Below, piece after piece: positions 34,852 to 46,329 of a DNA stretch of 64,000 nucleotides. The DNA is from Mermis nigrescens (lineage: Eukaryota > Nematoda > Enoplea > Mermithida > Mermithidae), in NCBI GenBank assembly GCA_036768485.1, contig JAVLUZ010000647.1, forward strand, positions 1,188,194 to 1,252,193. Direction: 5' to 3'. The position numbers and the translations under genes were made by a program. The notes under the pieces were generated by a model that saw nothing but the letters and a program-made list of their open reading frames with translations, had not been told where the DNA came from and made no database searches. Position 1 is the stretch's first letter, and each line of letters starts with the position of its first letter.

Positions 34852-35675
34852 TATGTGTGTGCCTACCGATTTACATATGGCAACTTGATGAAGCATGAAA
34901 ATTAGTGAATCTCAAGTACCTATACTTACTACAAAAATAGCTGTTCGTTTTCGCAGCAGCATAACTTTTCTATACAATATTCAAGTCCCTGTCAACTAGT
35001 ATTCTCTCTACTTGCTTTGAATTACCTGCAACACGCCGTCAGTGGTATTTACTTACGTCGACAAAATTCTTAGAAGAAAAAAGATAATGTGAAACGAACT
35101 ATAAATCTAAATTTTTATCAACCTTCAAGGTCCTCCGATCCTAACAGTTGGTTTATTTTAAAATTTTAATATAACGATGGAACAAATGACAGCGTAAGTA
35201 GGTACCTAGACGATATTCAAACGAGGCATACGCGCACCGGTCTGACGACTAAGTACGTTGCGAATTCAAACACACGATTAAGAAGCAAGTTAAATAACGC
35301 CAAACAAAAATGTATTGAATAAAGCCATTCGAGCAATATACAGCTTAAACCGGCATGAACGACGAAATAGAAGGGAACGTGAACGCGAGATTGAATAAGC
35401 AATCGACTGTTAACTATACTCGTATCAAGTGACGTTTCAAAAGGGGAAGTTAACTTTCGATTTAACGGACAATAAGCAAGCACCGTATTAGCCGAAAAAT
35501 TAAATAATTACTCATTTTAAAGTCACGTATTAGACATACTCGTATGTACATAAGTCAGCCGTCATGTTTCAAGGATTCATAATTAGCACCAGAAACATTG
35601 CGATGAAGAATAATTAAAATCTGAGTACCTATAAGAAAAGAACAGCAATATTCGCAAATAACGCGAGAAGACATT
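34852..35675. other. No gene seen, 3' side of ACSL
   Basis: Unique-looking DNA. An 88-codon minus-strand frame (35217-35483) has no recognisable motif. If the exon at 35676-35912 is the last of ACSL, its 3' untranslated region would lie here; no clear AATAAA was singled out. Confidence 0.35.
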
Positions 35676-35912
35676 TCAAGTTTTAGGAATTACGACGATA
35701 AATCGAGTGTAACATGGAATGTTTGAACGAGAATAGTGATAATCACGAACTAGACGCGGTTGCTGTTCGCAGCATGAGCATACATATAAGATAACTGCTG
35801 CGCATATCTTTCTTTCAATGAACGGCGTTTTGACTTGAAAGTTGGCGTCAAAAGACCATTTTCGATCGAAAAGGGCTCCGAACTCAGGTAAATGGCTTTC
35901 ACCTATAAAAGC
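35676..35912 (-). CDS. ACSL candidate C-terminal exon (diverged)
   Basis: Acceptor TTTAAATTTCAG (AG at 35914-35913), then an open frame to a stop at 35676. The first 40 residues, around H-L-P-E-F, W-S-F-D-A-N-F-Q-V-K-T-P-F-I-E-R-K, align in register with the ACSL C-terminal block HPE.F ... LLTPTFKxKRPxL. The Gly and Thr-Pro-Thr of the usual motif are replaced, so either the match is weak or the end of the gene is decaying. The lysine thought to act in adenylate formation falls at the K of F-Q-V-K or the preceding Q; it is not clearly conserved. The frame after about residue 45 is not family-like. Confidence 0.4.
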   Translation of the reverse strand, partial: AFIGESHLPEFGALFDRKWSFDANFQVKTPFIERKICAAVILYVCSCCEQQPRLVRDYHYSRSNIPCYTRFIVVIPKT

Positions 35913-36212
35913 CTGAAATTTAAAGAGAAGTCGTCGTGCTAGGCACTCACATAAAATGTAACTTAGACATGATAGGTAAAATGGATCCATCCTAATTTCT
36001 TGGAGATTTTTAGAAGTAAAAACCAGACAGGCAGTGGAGGTGGGTTAAGGCATATATGGGCAAGGTAGAAGTGGCAAACGTCATTTATAGATTTTGCAAA
36101 AAAGAAATGTCATTTATCGCTTTTGTATGGTTCGAGCAGAAGAGTAGGTCCCAAGACGGCCTGAGGGGGTATGCCTTCCGAAAGTCGTCGAGGGGGATAC
36201 CTCCTATACCCC

Positions 36213-36823
36213 TTAAGCCCGTATTCAATGAGGGAAGCGGGGAAGGCTGCTCCCTCCGAAATGGAAAATAATTTTTGAAACACACAATGGTTTACCAAAG
36301 GGAAAAATGAAAAATTCTCGAAGTAGGTACGTAAGTCTAAAACACCACCAAGACATGCTTTTAGGGTACCTACTTTTGAGCTAGTAAACTCAAAATTTTC
36401 CGGTGCTTCGCGCCGGATTTATCGTTTATCTACTGTTTTTGTCTTCCAGCCCACCCAAAACCACTCAAATTTGAGTAAGACATGTAGAACATGTGAAATA
36501 TTTACGGCGCTTCCCGCCGAATTATTCATTTTCTGTATTGTTTTACTTTGTAAATCACAAAGATTAGCTACCAAGACAGAAATTAGGAAATTATTCGTCG
36601 ATTAATGCTTAGAAATCACTTGTGTAGATTGTGTAAACGATAAATTGTGTGTAATATAAAAGTAGGAATAGACTGAAATTTTAGAAATTTTCTTCAAAAT
36701 TGCATGAGCTCGTTTAGATACGCTCAAAATGCCTCTATTTTTGCCCATCTAATGGTTCTCGAGATATCTGACCTCAAAAGTTTTGCCCCCTGAAATAAAA
36801 TCCTGGATACGCGCCTGCCCTCC
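36213..36823. mobile_element. hAT-type element, CAGGCCCGTATCC family, inverted and degenerate
   Basis: Ends AAGCCCGTATTCAATGAGG and TCCTGGATACGCGCCTG; the interior contains the reverse complement of the 18319 element (CGGTGCTTCGCGCCGG at 36401, then AATTATTCGTCGATTAATG, and GGTTCTCGAGATATCTG near the end). In the ACSL 3' intron. Confidence 0.7.
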
Positions 36824-38360
36824 CCAGAGTGAATGTGTGAAAGACAGTTCACAAAAGTCAATGTTCATTCAGTACATGTAAATTTTAGGGTACTATAATA
36901 TGGTACAGTGTCACGTTATGTGCGGTAAACTGGGTTGCTTGACTGTTATCAGCGAAGTTTAGGCAACTTATGGGTGTCTGGAATAAAAAATACAAAAAAT
37001 TTATTAAGAAGACGCGAAGCGCTGGAAAATTTTGATATACGAGTATTTATGGTCTTCGGGTAAAATTTTCAACCTTTTTATGCAGTAATCTCAAAAATTG
37101 ACTTGCTGCACCTGTCGTTTTCTCAAAAATCGCCTGAGTGCCTGATTTTTCAAAACCTTAGGTAAGGGGTGTTACTCCCTTCACCCCCGCCTAAGCCTCT
37201 ATAAATAGGTTAAGATCTAGATCCGCAAAGGAGAAAAGTGAATCATTTTCTCAAAAAAATTAGGCTGTGTTCGAAAATGAGGAGCAGAAATCAGCGTATT
37301 TTGCGAGTGTTTGTTGAGATCATTTAAGGCGTACATAAGTTCTGCACTGTTATGGCATTTTCACCTGTTGCATTGCAACGTTATACTTGCTCAACAGAGT
37401 TACTTGGTTGAACCCCAGCACAATAGTTGTGGGCTGTCAAATACAAAAAATAGACAGATGTCATATTGCGACAAAAAGTAACTGTCCTTCAATATAATCA
37501 TGTGACACTTGACAGACAAACTTTTCGATCTATGGATAGGTTTAATATTAACATACATGATCTATGTACAGTAAACAGCGAAAATTAGAAGACATAAACT
37601 TATATGACTAGGGCATAAATACCGTACCAAAATTATCTTTTCTGCAAGAAAATTATGTGGTCTACTTTTTATCTAAACTGCATAGAAATATAGTACCCCA
37701 GCTTATATTTTATATAGGACTATTTTTTCATCGTTTGGCTTGCAAAAGACAGGAACTCTACTAACTGGTTACAAATCTGATAAATCACCCTGAGGATTGA
37801 GGACTCTGATCACACATGCACACGGTCAAAAGCTCTGGGAGGGGTGAACCGAATTTCCTTAAGGGAGTAGATAATAAATTGTTATGGCCAATTATAGCGC
37901 TAAAATGATGAGTTCATGTTGATTGTTTCAGATATTTTTCTCGTTCTTTACCCTCCCCTACAAAACCCGTAAAAGTGCTTTAATCCGTTGTATTTTACTC
38001 TTATTGAATATTCGTGATCAGATTTGCGTAAAAACAAATGAATAGAACGATAAAAATGACTTGGACTATCAAATATGGAGAGAATGATGGATAAAGAGTC
38101 TGAATGAATGAATGGACAGAGTACTACTGAAAAATACTTCAGATTATACTGCTGGGCGTCGATTGGCGCTCTTTCATAATTCCAACAATAGGTTTCGGTC
38201 CGCAAATGGCCTGAGGGTATTATGCCTGTGAAACGTTAAGGTAGGGGATACCCCCAGTGTGCATGTGTGACTCTGATCTTATGCATCTAGGAAGAGTAAG
38301 ACCTGTTTGTCCTGCAATAAATTAAGCAAACCACTCCTATTTCTGTGGTAGCCAAGCCAT
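36824..38360. other. ACSL intron, mostly unassigned
   Basis: About 36840-37090 resembles a broken GTACAAAG-family MITE (GTACTATAATATGGTACAGTG, then ACGCGAAGCGCTGGAAAATTTTG). The rest of the interval shows no recognisable exon. Confidence 0.4.
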
Positions 38361-38583
38361 TATACATGTAACAGGAGATAATGAAGAACCCCCACCCAAA
38401 GTTAATCGTCCCCCAATTCCCAAAAGCCAAAAATTTTCGAACCCCCATTTTCAGCAGAAACTTGCGCTTTTTTTCGCCATTTTTTGCCATTTTTAACCAA
38501 AAATTAAAAGTCATTTATCTCCCTTTCCCCGGAAAATGGCCGAGGCTCCACTCAAAATGTCGATTCGTTACATTACATCTATG
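38361..38583. mobile_element. hAT-type MITE, ACATGTATG family
   Basis: From TATACATGTAACAGG to ATTACATCTATG, flanked by CAAGCCAT (38353-38360) and CGAGCCAT (38584-38591). Confidence 0.75.
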
Positions 38584-38770
38584 CGAGCCATAGTCGTTGA
38601 AATGCCATTTTTAATTTATATACATAAATATATAATGAGGCAGACGCAGTGAAACCATCTACCAGAAAGAACATAAAGCGCGACTAAATCTTCCAATTAA
38701 GATACTTGGCAGAATGAATGCCTAAACGGTAAAATATGAATGTGCGCAAGGAACGTTTCTGCAGACTTAC

Positions 38771-38841
38771 CATTTCAAAAGAATTCAACCCGCTTCCCTG
38801 GCAGCTCGGCTCATATCATCCAAAACTAACCGACGCACATC
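38771..38841 (-). CDS. ACSL exon with one-base frame break
   Basis: Strong signals: acceptor ATTTTTACAG and donor GTAAGT (38770-38765). Frame 0 from the acceptor encodes D-V-R-R-L-V-L-D-D-M-S-R-A-A-R-E-A, then hits TGA. The next frame continues G-L-N-S-F-E-M. Together they match the ACSL block DVKK.ILEDM....K..GL..FE. The exon is 71 nt; 72 nt would keep the frame and end in phase 0. One base is therefore missing, within AAGCGGGTTG (a CCC run on the + strand). It joins the upstream exon at 41711 in phase 0 (C-Q-N-D|D-V-R-R). Confidence 0.75.
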
Positions 38842-39329
38842 CTGTAAAAATAGCTACATATAGATTAATTTAAAAGATTCTTTTTTGGCTCGAATGGCAG
38901 AAGTGTGGCTCAGCTGCAATCATGGGTCAAAGTAGGATAAAATATTACAATAAAATCACGAAGTAAATTTTTATATATGTAACCAGGGTGGGTAATATCT
39001 CGGTTTCGATTCCACATGACAAAATAGAGGGCAGCAGCAGAGAACATCAGTACACATGCACTTAATCAGAAAATATTTAAAATCACATCGTCTTAGATAT
39101 TGATTCAGCAAATTACTAAGAAACTCCACACTTTATCCTTTTTCCTTCTTCTATTTCTTTTTACATTTCCTGATGATCTTTTTTATTGTATAATTCTTTA
39201 CTAATTTTGCTCAATTTTTTTGCATTCACTGTGCAATGGTTTTGGAGCAACGATCAGCATTTCCTTTTAATACGTCGGTGAATGGCTTTCCACATTTATT
39301 TTGCTTGCCCATAAATATATTATTAATAT

Positions 39330-40735
39330 ATTATTAATATGTATTATTAATACTCAACTATCAATTTATTTATCTACTAATGAGTTAATATCACCTTTTC
39401 AATATGGTTTCCAAAACATAAATCTTGCGAATTGCAACTATTAAATTGTAAACATTATTGGGTTAAATTACTGGAATGTAAAGAAACCGTTGATATTATT
39501 TATATAGACTTTGCTAAAGCTTTTGACAAAGTCGACATATCTAAACTTCTTGTTAAATTAACTAGTTACGGTATTCAACAACACCTGTTTAATTGGTTAA
39601 AAGCTTTTCTATCTAATCGTATTCAGTGTGTTCGCGTTAATCAGTGTTTTTTCAGATTATGCCGCTGTTACAAGTGGAGTTATTCAAGGGTCCATTCTTG
39701 GACCTACGTTGTTTTTGATTTTTATAAATGATATCTTTGATAACTTGTCAAGTTCGACTTTTATGTTCGCGGATGACCTAAAAATATTCAATCTTTCCTG
39801 CAATTATCAAACACTTCAGACCGATTTAGATAGAATTTCCATTTGGGCCACCAGAAATTGTTTACCAATATCATATTCTAAATGCACAGTCCTATATTTG
39901 GGCAAAAATAATCCTAAATTGTCATATACACTCAATACACAAGTTATTACGAACGATTCTGTATATGTTCGCGATTTAGGAGTGCTAATTTCGCACAACC
40001 TGAAATTTAAGGAACATTACAACAGTATTATCAAGAAAGCTTTCTTGAGATCTATCTTAATTAGAAAATCCTTCTTTTCGCGTAATAAAAATAATCTCGT
40101 AAAGGCCTTCATTGTTTACGTCAGACCGGTCCTTGAATATTCCTGTGCTTTATGGAACCCTCTTATATTAGTGATATCAACAGGCTGGAGGCTCTTCAGC
40201 GTAAATTTACTAAATACGCATAGTTGGATATCATAGCCCTCTTTCTTACGACGAACGCCTTAACCAACTTAACTTGTGTCGATTAGAATTACGTCGCCTC
40301 CATATTTGCTTATGTATGATGTATCAAATTATTAGTCAAAAATCTTGTCTTTCCATGACAGATTTTTTTGTGCTTAATCAAAATACTACTCGCTGCACAA
40401 ATCGTTTCAAGCTAGTTGTTCCTCTTGTCCGTTCTAATTTACAAAAATTTGACTTTTTCTATAAGTATATCTCTGTTTGGAATCACCTACCTGATTTTGT
40501 AGTCTCTTCCCTAACTTAAATGTATTCAAATCTAGATTAATTGATGTCGACTTATCCAAATTTATTATAGGGCGGGCTTAAATCGTCATTTTCATGACTC
40601 GCTCATCGCCTTTTGCTGTACGCTTTTATTCTTTTGACCGTACGTTTTATTACTCTTTTACATCTTTCGTAATTGTCGCGTTTCAGTAATAAATTATTTC
40701 ATTCATTCATTCATTCATTCATTTCATTCATTCAA
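39330..40735 (+). mobile_element. LINE (non-LTR retrotransposon), family 1 copy B
   Basis: 5'-truncated element inside an ACSL intron, antisense to the gene. It encodes reverse-transcriptase motifs: L-S-I-Y-L-S-T-N-E-L-I-S-P-F-Q-Y-G-F, Y-I-D-F-A-K-A-F-D-K-V-D (motif A), S-G-V-I-Q-G-S-I-L-G-P, M-F-A-D-D-L-K (catalytic F-A-D-D), L-G-V-L-I-S-H-N-L-K-F, Y-V-R-P-V-L-E-Y-S and a C-terminal I-S-V-W-N-H-L-P. There are frameshifts near the T run at 39645, near 40180 and at about 40515. The tail is (ATTC)n, 40698-40734. CR1/L2/Jockey-like by these features; exact clade not determined. Confidence 0.88.
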
Positions 40736-41393
40736 AATGCCTAGAATGAAGTTAAAATAATCTGAAGTGAAAATTTTCGATGAGTCCCTACATTTTGCAC
40801 TAATAAAATTATGAAGCGAGTCAGAACTGGATAGAAAAGTACTAAAAAATGCAGTTATTCACATTCTAGAACTCTGAATTTAGTAATCCCGAATTTCTGG
40901 ATTTTAACCCCTTGTAACTTCCGACCTCGGGAAACTATGCGGCTAATGAATAGTTAGTAATACGATAGCCAATCAGATACATACATACGTAGGTCTTACA
41001 ACGTGTTTGACGCTGGAAGCACAGCCTTAGACTTAGATAATCCTAAAAATGAGGTATAGGTCAAATACTTTCTTTGAACCATAATAATGCTACCAGTCCA
41101 TTCATACATATTTGTGTACCAAGTTGCAACTTTTGACCATTTCAAAATCGAGCAGACTAGAGTTAAATTTTGATATTTCTTGAAATAACGAAGATTTTAC
41201 GACAAAACTTTAACAGTTGAAATTCCAATACTTACTCTACCCATCAGCAAAGTTTCATTTGATTTACGCGAAGGCTCTTTATTTTACGCCGTGTTAAAAC
41301 TCCGAATAGATAACTGGGCACTTCTGTTTATTTATATGTACACATGTGCATGAGCCTATTATAGTTTTAAACTAATCAGTTTTGCATGGCAAC
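40736..41393. other. ACSL intron, no element recognised
   Basis: AT-rich unique-looking sequence between the LINE tail and the next MITE. No exon candidates. Confidence 0.4.
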
Positions 41394-41646
41394 CATAGGT
41401 GCACAACATGGTCGATCTGATGGAGGGTCAATAATTGAGATTTTTGGGCCAAAAACTGGTTCAAGCGCTAAAAAACGTTAAAAACACGTTATTACACAGT
41501 TTCTGGTTAATTTTAAGCACTTTCACGAAAATCTTCAATTTTATCCGTTTTTTGCCTTCATTTTGCCTCATATTCCCGAGAAAATGTTCATTTTACCATT
41601 CTCGGGGGTCTAGACTCCCAAAACCCCTCCCCCACGTACATATCTG
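41394..41646. mobile_element. hAT-type MITE close to an ACSL exon
   Basis: From CATAGGTGCACAAC to ACGTACATATCTG, flanked by ATGGCAAC (41386-41393) and ATTGCAAC (41647-41654). A diverged family member; it starts 65 bp past the donor of the exon at 41711. Confidence 0.7.
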
Positions 41647-41710
41647 ATTGCAACCATTTCAGTGCTAAACTATCCGCATTATAAAAAACGTCATGAAAAA
41701 TATTTTTTAC

Positions 41711-41905
41711 ATCGTTTTGGCACAAGGCATCCAAATCACCGGTCAAATTGAACAGACGTTTTACTTCTGGAACCACAATTTCCGCATCTGGAACTACAAT
41801 GGCGACTAGATACGTTTTTAAGCTTTCGCCGTACACGAAGCTTTGCTGGACGTACTTTGAGCAATTGTATATATTTTCTATCTTTTCTGGCGATATATAT
41901 TCTCC
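41711..41905 (-). CDS. ACSL exon (A8 motif region)
   Basis: 195 nt, phase 0 at both ends. Acceptor ATATGTTCAG, donor GTAAAA (41710). Encodes G-E-Y-I-S-P-E-K-I-E-N-I-Y, Q-S-F-V-Y-G-E-S-L-K-T-Y-L-V-A-I-V-V-P-D and D-L-D-A-L-C-Q-N-D. It completes the adenylate-forming A8 hinge motif begun in the 44047 exon (K-L-S-Q|G-E-Y). Open sequence continuing past the donor is intron: the true continuation is the 38841 exon. Confidence 0.9.
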
Positions 41906-42268
41906 CTGAACATATACATACGTAAACATTCCTTTTCCTTGGAAATGAAAGAGATGAAGGAACGAGTAGGAACTATGTGTGTTCTTGGATGAAGGGGTTG
42001 GGAAGATTGAACCTACAGCCAGGATGGCTACCGAACCCCCGCAAAATGGCTGCGATTCCCATAATTGTCGATTTTTCGTAAAAATTGTAAAAAAGGCGCC
42101 GTGTTTACCTCATTTTTGGCACAAAAGTCTCAAATTTTCGGCGCTTCGCACCATATACTTATTTTTAGACTATAGTTTGTTCAAACTTTTTCGAGATTTT
42201 CTGGTATTATGTTCTAGAAAGAAAGAGCGTTGTCTGTAACGTCAAAAACAGTATTTTTGACGTGTACC

Positions 42269-43362
42269 CGAGGCCCGTATCCAAAGAGGGTGGGATAGGG
42301 GGGCACGTGCCCCCCCCGAAACAAAATACTAGTGATTTTTTTCCTTTATTACCTTGCGTTTTTAAGCTAAGAATCGCTAAAAAAATTTCGAAGCTTCGCG
42401 CCGAATTTCAAATTATAATTAGAGTCTATTTAGTCCCAAGCGCGCGGTTTAAACACTTCTTTTTAAATCTTTATACAAGCTAGAGCGTATTATACATGTC
42501 TTCTGTTTTGCACAGATTTTATGCAGAAAATGAGATTTGTTTAAGAGGGTCTCCATCATACCCGGGCGGGCAACGGATTTTGGTTGTGAAGGTACCGGGG
42601 TCCCTTTTGTTGAGGTTGGTTGGTTGGTTGGCTAGTTGGTTGGTTGTTTGGCCGGTTGGTTGGTTGTTGGGTTGGCTAGTTCGGTTAGTTGTTTGGCCGG
42701 TTGGTTGGTTGATTGTTCGGTTAGCTAGTTGGTTGGCCGCTTAGTTGGTTGGTTGGTTGGTTGATCGGTTGACTAGTTGGTTGGTTGGTCGGTTAGTTGG
42801 TTGGTTGATTAGTTGAGCGGTTGGCTAGTTTGTTGGTTGTTTGTTTGGACAGTTGGTTAGGTTGTTTGGTTGGGTAGGTGATTGGTTGGTTGTTTGGTTG
42901 GCTAGTTGGATGGCTAGTTGGCCGGTCAGTTGATTGGTCGGTTAGTTAGTTGGTTGTTTGGCCGATTGGTTGGTTATTTGGTTGGCTAGTTGGCTGGTTG
43001 GTTGGCCGGTTAGTTGGTTGGTTAATTGGCTAGTTGGTTGTTTGTATTTCATTTTCTCACTTTTTTATTTTTGGGTAGAAAAATTCTACCCCTAATCAAA
43101 AACTGTTTTTTGGCGCCACCCAGCTGGGGTTCTGAAGGTACCGAAGTACCTTCTGGCGCCACCTGGTGGCGCAGCATTGCCCATCTGTGGTCTCCATTGG
43201 ATCTCACCATACTTTAGGCATGCGAGTAATAAAATTTACAAAATGTACAGCTCTAGTGGTCGTAAAACCTCTTTTTTAATTCATCCTTTTGGTCCCTCTT
43301 TACGTATTTGAAAAATTTTAATCGTGGCCCCCTCTCGAAACAAAATCCTGGATACGGACCTG
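42269..43362. mobile_element. hAT-type element, CAGGCCCGTATCC family, with TTGG expansion
   Basis: Termini CGAGGCCCGTATCC and GGATACGGACCTG, flanked by CGTGTACC (42261-42268) and CGTGTGCC (43363-43370). The interior differs from the 785-805-bp copies and carries a TTGG-rich tandem block at 42610-43040. Confidence 0.8.
42610..43040. repeat. (TTGG)n-rich simple repeat
   Basis: About 430 bp of TTGGTTGGTTGG with CCGG, CTAG and TTTG variants; longer periodicities such as GGCTAGTTGGTTGG are visible. Located in an ACSL intron. Confidence 0.92.
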
Positions 43363-43660
43363 CGTGTGCCCATCGTTTTGCGCACAAAAAAGGCACTTTC
43401 TAAAGTTTTTTGGGCCTGACCTCCCTCGATCTTATACAAAAAATACTGCTGGTCAAAATGTTTGACTATTTTCGACTTTTAAATGTTCAACACAGCCCGC
43501 AAGGTCTTGACGACAGATATCGACATGACTACTTATAGAACCAGAAAATTTGCCAAGTTTTCAATATACAGAGCTTTACTTACGTAGTTACACTAACGAT
43601 GCGTTCAATCTCTGACCGGTCACAGTATCAGATAAGTATCATCTATCCATTCCTTATACA

Positions 43661-43891
43661 CATACATATAAGGGCTCCAGAATTTGGATGGAGGTCCCCG
43701 CCATTTTTAAGAGAAAGAGAGGGGTAATGGCCTTCATTTTTAGCCAAAAACGTCCAGAAAGCACTCAAAACGGCCGAAAAATTAAATTTTTTCCAAAAAT
43801 CAGGAGGGGGATCAAAAACTTTTCTGGCTTTGGGGATAGGGGACAACCAGCTTTAGTTTGCTGATCCCTCATCCCCCTTTTTACATGTATG
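43661..43891. mobile_element. hAT-type MITE, ACATGTATG family
   Basis: 231 bp from CATACATATAAGGG to TTACATGTATG, exact target duplication CTTATACA (43653-43660 and 43892-43899). Establishes the 8-bp duplication for this family. Confidence 0.87.
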
Positions 43892-44046
43892 CTTATACAT
43901 AATTTGAAATCACTGCGACCTTAACTTTATGCCTCTTCTACATAATCAATCGGTAAAACCAAAATGAAACGTTTCCATTTCTAACTTTCGACAGGGAATA
44001 AGTATTTGTAAAGAATTAATGGTAAGAATCAGATGATGAGACTAAC

Positions 44047-44303
44047 CTGAGAAAGCTTGAAGATATGTTTTTTCCTGTCAATTAATTTCAAAGTTCCTTG
44101 TTCGGTCCACTGGCCAATGTCGCCGGTATGCAGCCATCCATCTTCATCCAAAACTTCGGCTGTTTTGGCTTCATCTTTGTAATAACCTTTGAAGATGATA
44201 GGCCCAGCTATGCACACTTCACCCTTGTCTTTTGCATAGCAATTCAGTTCGGGCACGTCGACTAGTTTAATCTTGCAACAAGGTAAAGGCGGGCCAACGT
44301 GCC
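44047..44303 (-). CDS. ACSL exon (A7 motif region)
   Basis: 257 nt. Acceptor ACATGTAG, donor GTTAGT (44046). It joins the 46554 exon in phase 1 (G|GG) and the 41905 exon in phase 0. Encodes H-V-G-P-P-L-P-C, K-G-E-V-C-I-A-G-P, F-K-G-Y-Y-K-D, D-G-W-L-H-T-G-D-I-G (A7 motif with the ribose-binding Asp) and I-D-R-K-K-H-I-F-K-L-S-Q. Fully typical of ACSL. Confidence 0.93.
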
Positions 44304-44690
44304 CTACATGTTCAAAATAGCAACCGTTTTTTAAACAGTTTTTATCGCTTTGAAAATGTATTCCACAATACGAGTATAGATATAGTTTTAAAATTAGGCA
44401 AAAATCTCTATCCAAAAGCTTGAGGCTTGATTTACGCTGAAAGATAACAAAGTGAGCTGTATTTTAAACATGAAAACAGGTCACTCCGTAATTTCTGAGC
44501 TCGCATTCCAACTTTAATATGAAATAGGCAGGCAACCATATTTTAAAAATATATCGATTAGAAAAAACAACCATTAATCAACTGCCCTGTTATGACAGCC
44601 GACTACTGAATTAATTTTAGCCAACTAATTTTCAGTAATCGTAAAGAACTTGCTCATTGATAACACTCTCCACTACATATTCAATATGTA

Positions 44691-45430
44691 CCGTGTCTCA
44701 AATAACCTATGCCACCCCCAGCGCTTGAAACAAAAGCAAACCGGAAAAAGTGCGATACACTGTTTTAATCAGCATTCAAAACGGAACTGATCTATAAGAA
44801 TTTATTACTCAGCATGGCTACCATTTGATTTAAAAACAGCCTTAAAACGATCGGGCATGAGCACACAAACGTTCAGATAAACCAGTGTCGTCTGCCAAGT
44901 TTCTCAAAAATTTTGTTAAATTTCAAGGCAGTCTCATTTGAGAATGTTCAGTTCCTGATTATTGAAGCGTCAGGAATTCCACTTCATCTTTAATAATGCT
45001 CCAAAACACCATGCACGCATGCCTATGCGGCTCAACATTTGCTGGAAGAAAATGGAATTGATTTTTGGGACAAGAGCGTCAGAGCTGGGGTGGATTGAGG
45101 ACTCGCCTGACTTAAAAGTTGCAGATAAGACAAGAGTAATTATTTGATGCTTCAAGAATCGGGATCTGAACATTCTTGACTGATACTGCAGCAAAATTTA
45201 GAAAGAAAAAATTTAGAAGCATGGAAAATGTTAATGATTTATTTGAATGTTTGTTGTTTTCGTGCCCTAATCGCGTACATGCTATTTTTAAATCAAATGG
45301 TGGCCATGCTGAGTATTAAATTCTTATAGATAAGTTCCGTTTTGAATGCTGATTAAAACAATATATTACACTTATACGGTTTTCTTTTGGTTCAAGCGAT
45401 TGGGGGTGGCAAAGGTTATTTGTGACCCGG
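44691..45430 (+). mobile_element. Tc1-like element with long inverted repeats
   Basis: Ends CCGTGTCTCAAATAACC and, inverted, CCGGGTCACAAATAACC, each next to TA. The inverted repeats extend about 150 bp (44691-44846 and 45275-45430; shared phrase TTTTAATCAGCATTCAAAAC). The centre encodes a broken transposase segment, N-N-A-P-K-H-H-A-R and, frame-shifted, L-L-E-E-N-G-I-D, then E-D-S-P-D-L, corresponding to the second and third catalytic blocks of Tc1-like transposases. Non-autonomous. In an ACSL intron. Confidence 0.8.
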
Positions 45431-45612
45431 TAATATTCCAGTTTGTGTTTCCATTAATACGAATGAGTATACTTCATCTAATGCATGTGAGGGTTGCTCC
45501 AAAAGTACTTACATGTACTCCGTGTATTTTGCTTATCATATTGGGCCGGACTTTCAGGTTTTTATGGCGAAACAATTAATGCATGTGCAGAATTTTAATT
45601 TAGACCTGTCTG

Positions 45613-46084
45613 CAGGCCCGGCCTTAGACACTTGGAGGCCCTAGGCTAAAAGCTAAAATGGTGGCCCCCAAAAATTTATAGGTCATTTTTAGTAACATTT
45701 TTTCAAAATTGCAAGATTTCACTTCCATACATTATGGTAAGCACTTACTTCATTTTTACATAATGTTTTCAATCAAAAATTACATAAAAGCAATTTTACG
45801 AGATTTACTATTTGAAAACTCTTGTATCATTCCAGAATAGTCCAATGAAGCAGCTGTATCTCTTTCAATTGAGATTAAGGCTAAACTATTCAAGCGTTCT
45901 TGCGTCATTTTTCATTTTTTATGCTTAATGTTTTCGTTGACTGACCGGTATGCTGAAAATAATAGCGTTCTTTGTTGTCTAATAATAAATTCCTGCGTAA
46001 ACTTTTTGAAAAAATTTAAGCCAGGTGGTGACCCCTATCATGCTGGTGGCCCTGGGCCATGGCCCAGCCCTAAGGCCGGCCCTG
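45613..46084. mobile_element. hAT-type element, CAGGCCCGGCC family
   Basis: Inverted termini CAGGCCCGGCCTTAG and CTAAGGCCGGCCCTG, 472 bp. Flanks CCTGTCTG and CTGTCTGA share CTGTCTG, offset by one base. No coding sequence. Confidence 0.78.
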
Positions 46085-46329
46085 CTGTCTGATCATAATT
46101 CTAGCGCTTCATGCAATTTAGTAATTTGCACTGCTTATTCGTTAAACGCCTAACCCTCAAAATTGTATTGTACAAATTTGACAATTTTCTGTTTTGTTTG
46201 TCTTCACAAAGCTTAAAAATTGTGTTTAAGACGGTAAAAATGACTAAAATTTTTTGAAGCTTCGCGCTAATCAAGTTTTCTAAACTGTTATTGATAAAAA
46301 AGTTGCAAATTCTACTTAAAAATGGAAAA

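Larger units (their letters stand above)
41975..43460. mobile_element. Older MITE-like repeat split by a hAT-type element
   Basis: Left part (41985-42260: GGATGAAGGGGTTGGG ... CGTCAAAAACAGTATTTTTGACG) and right part (43371-43440: CATCGTTTTGCGCACAAAAAAGGCAC ... GGCCTGACCTCCCTCG) together match the uninterrupted copy at 49786-50168. The split is caused by the element at 42269. Confidence 0.6.

Noticed and set aside
41588..41710. Extension of the ACSL exon frame past 41711
   Set aside because: It initially seemed to be exon, but GTAAAA at 41710 is a donor and the exon at 38841 supplies the family-like continuation (D-V-R-R); the extension runs into a MITE.
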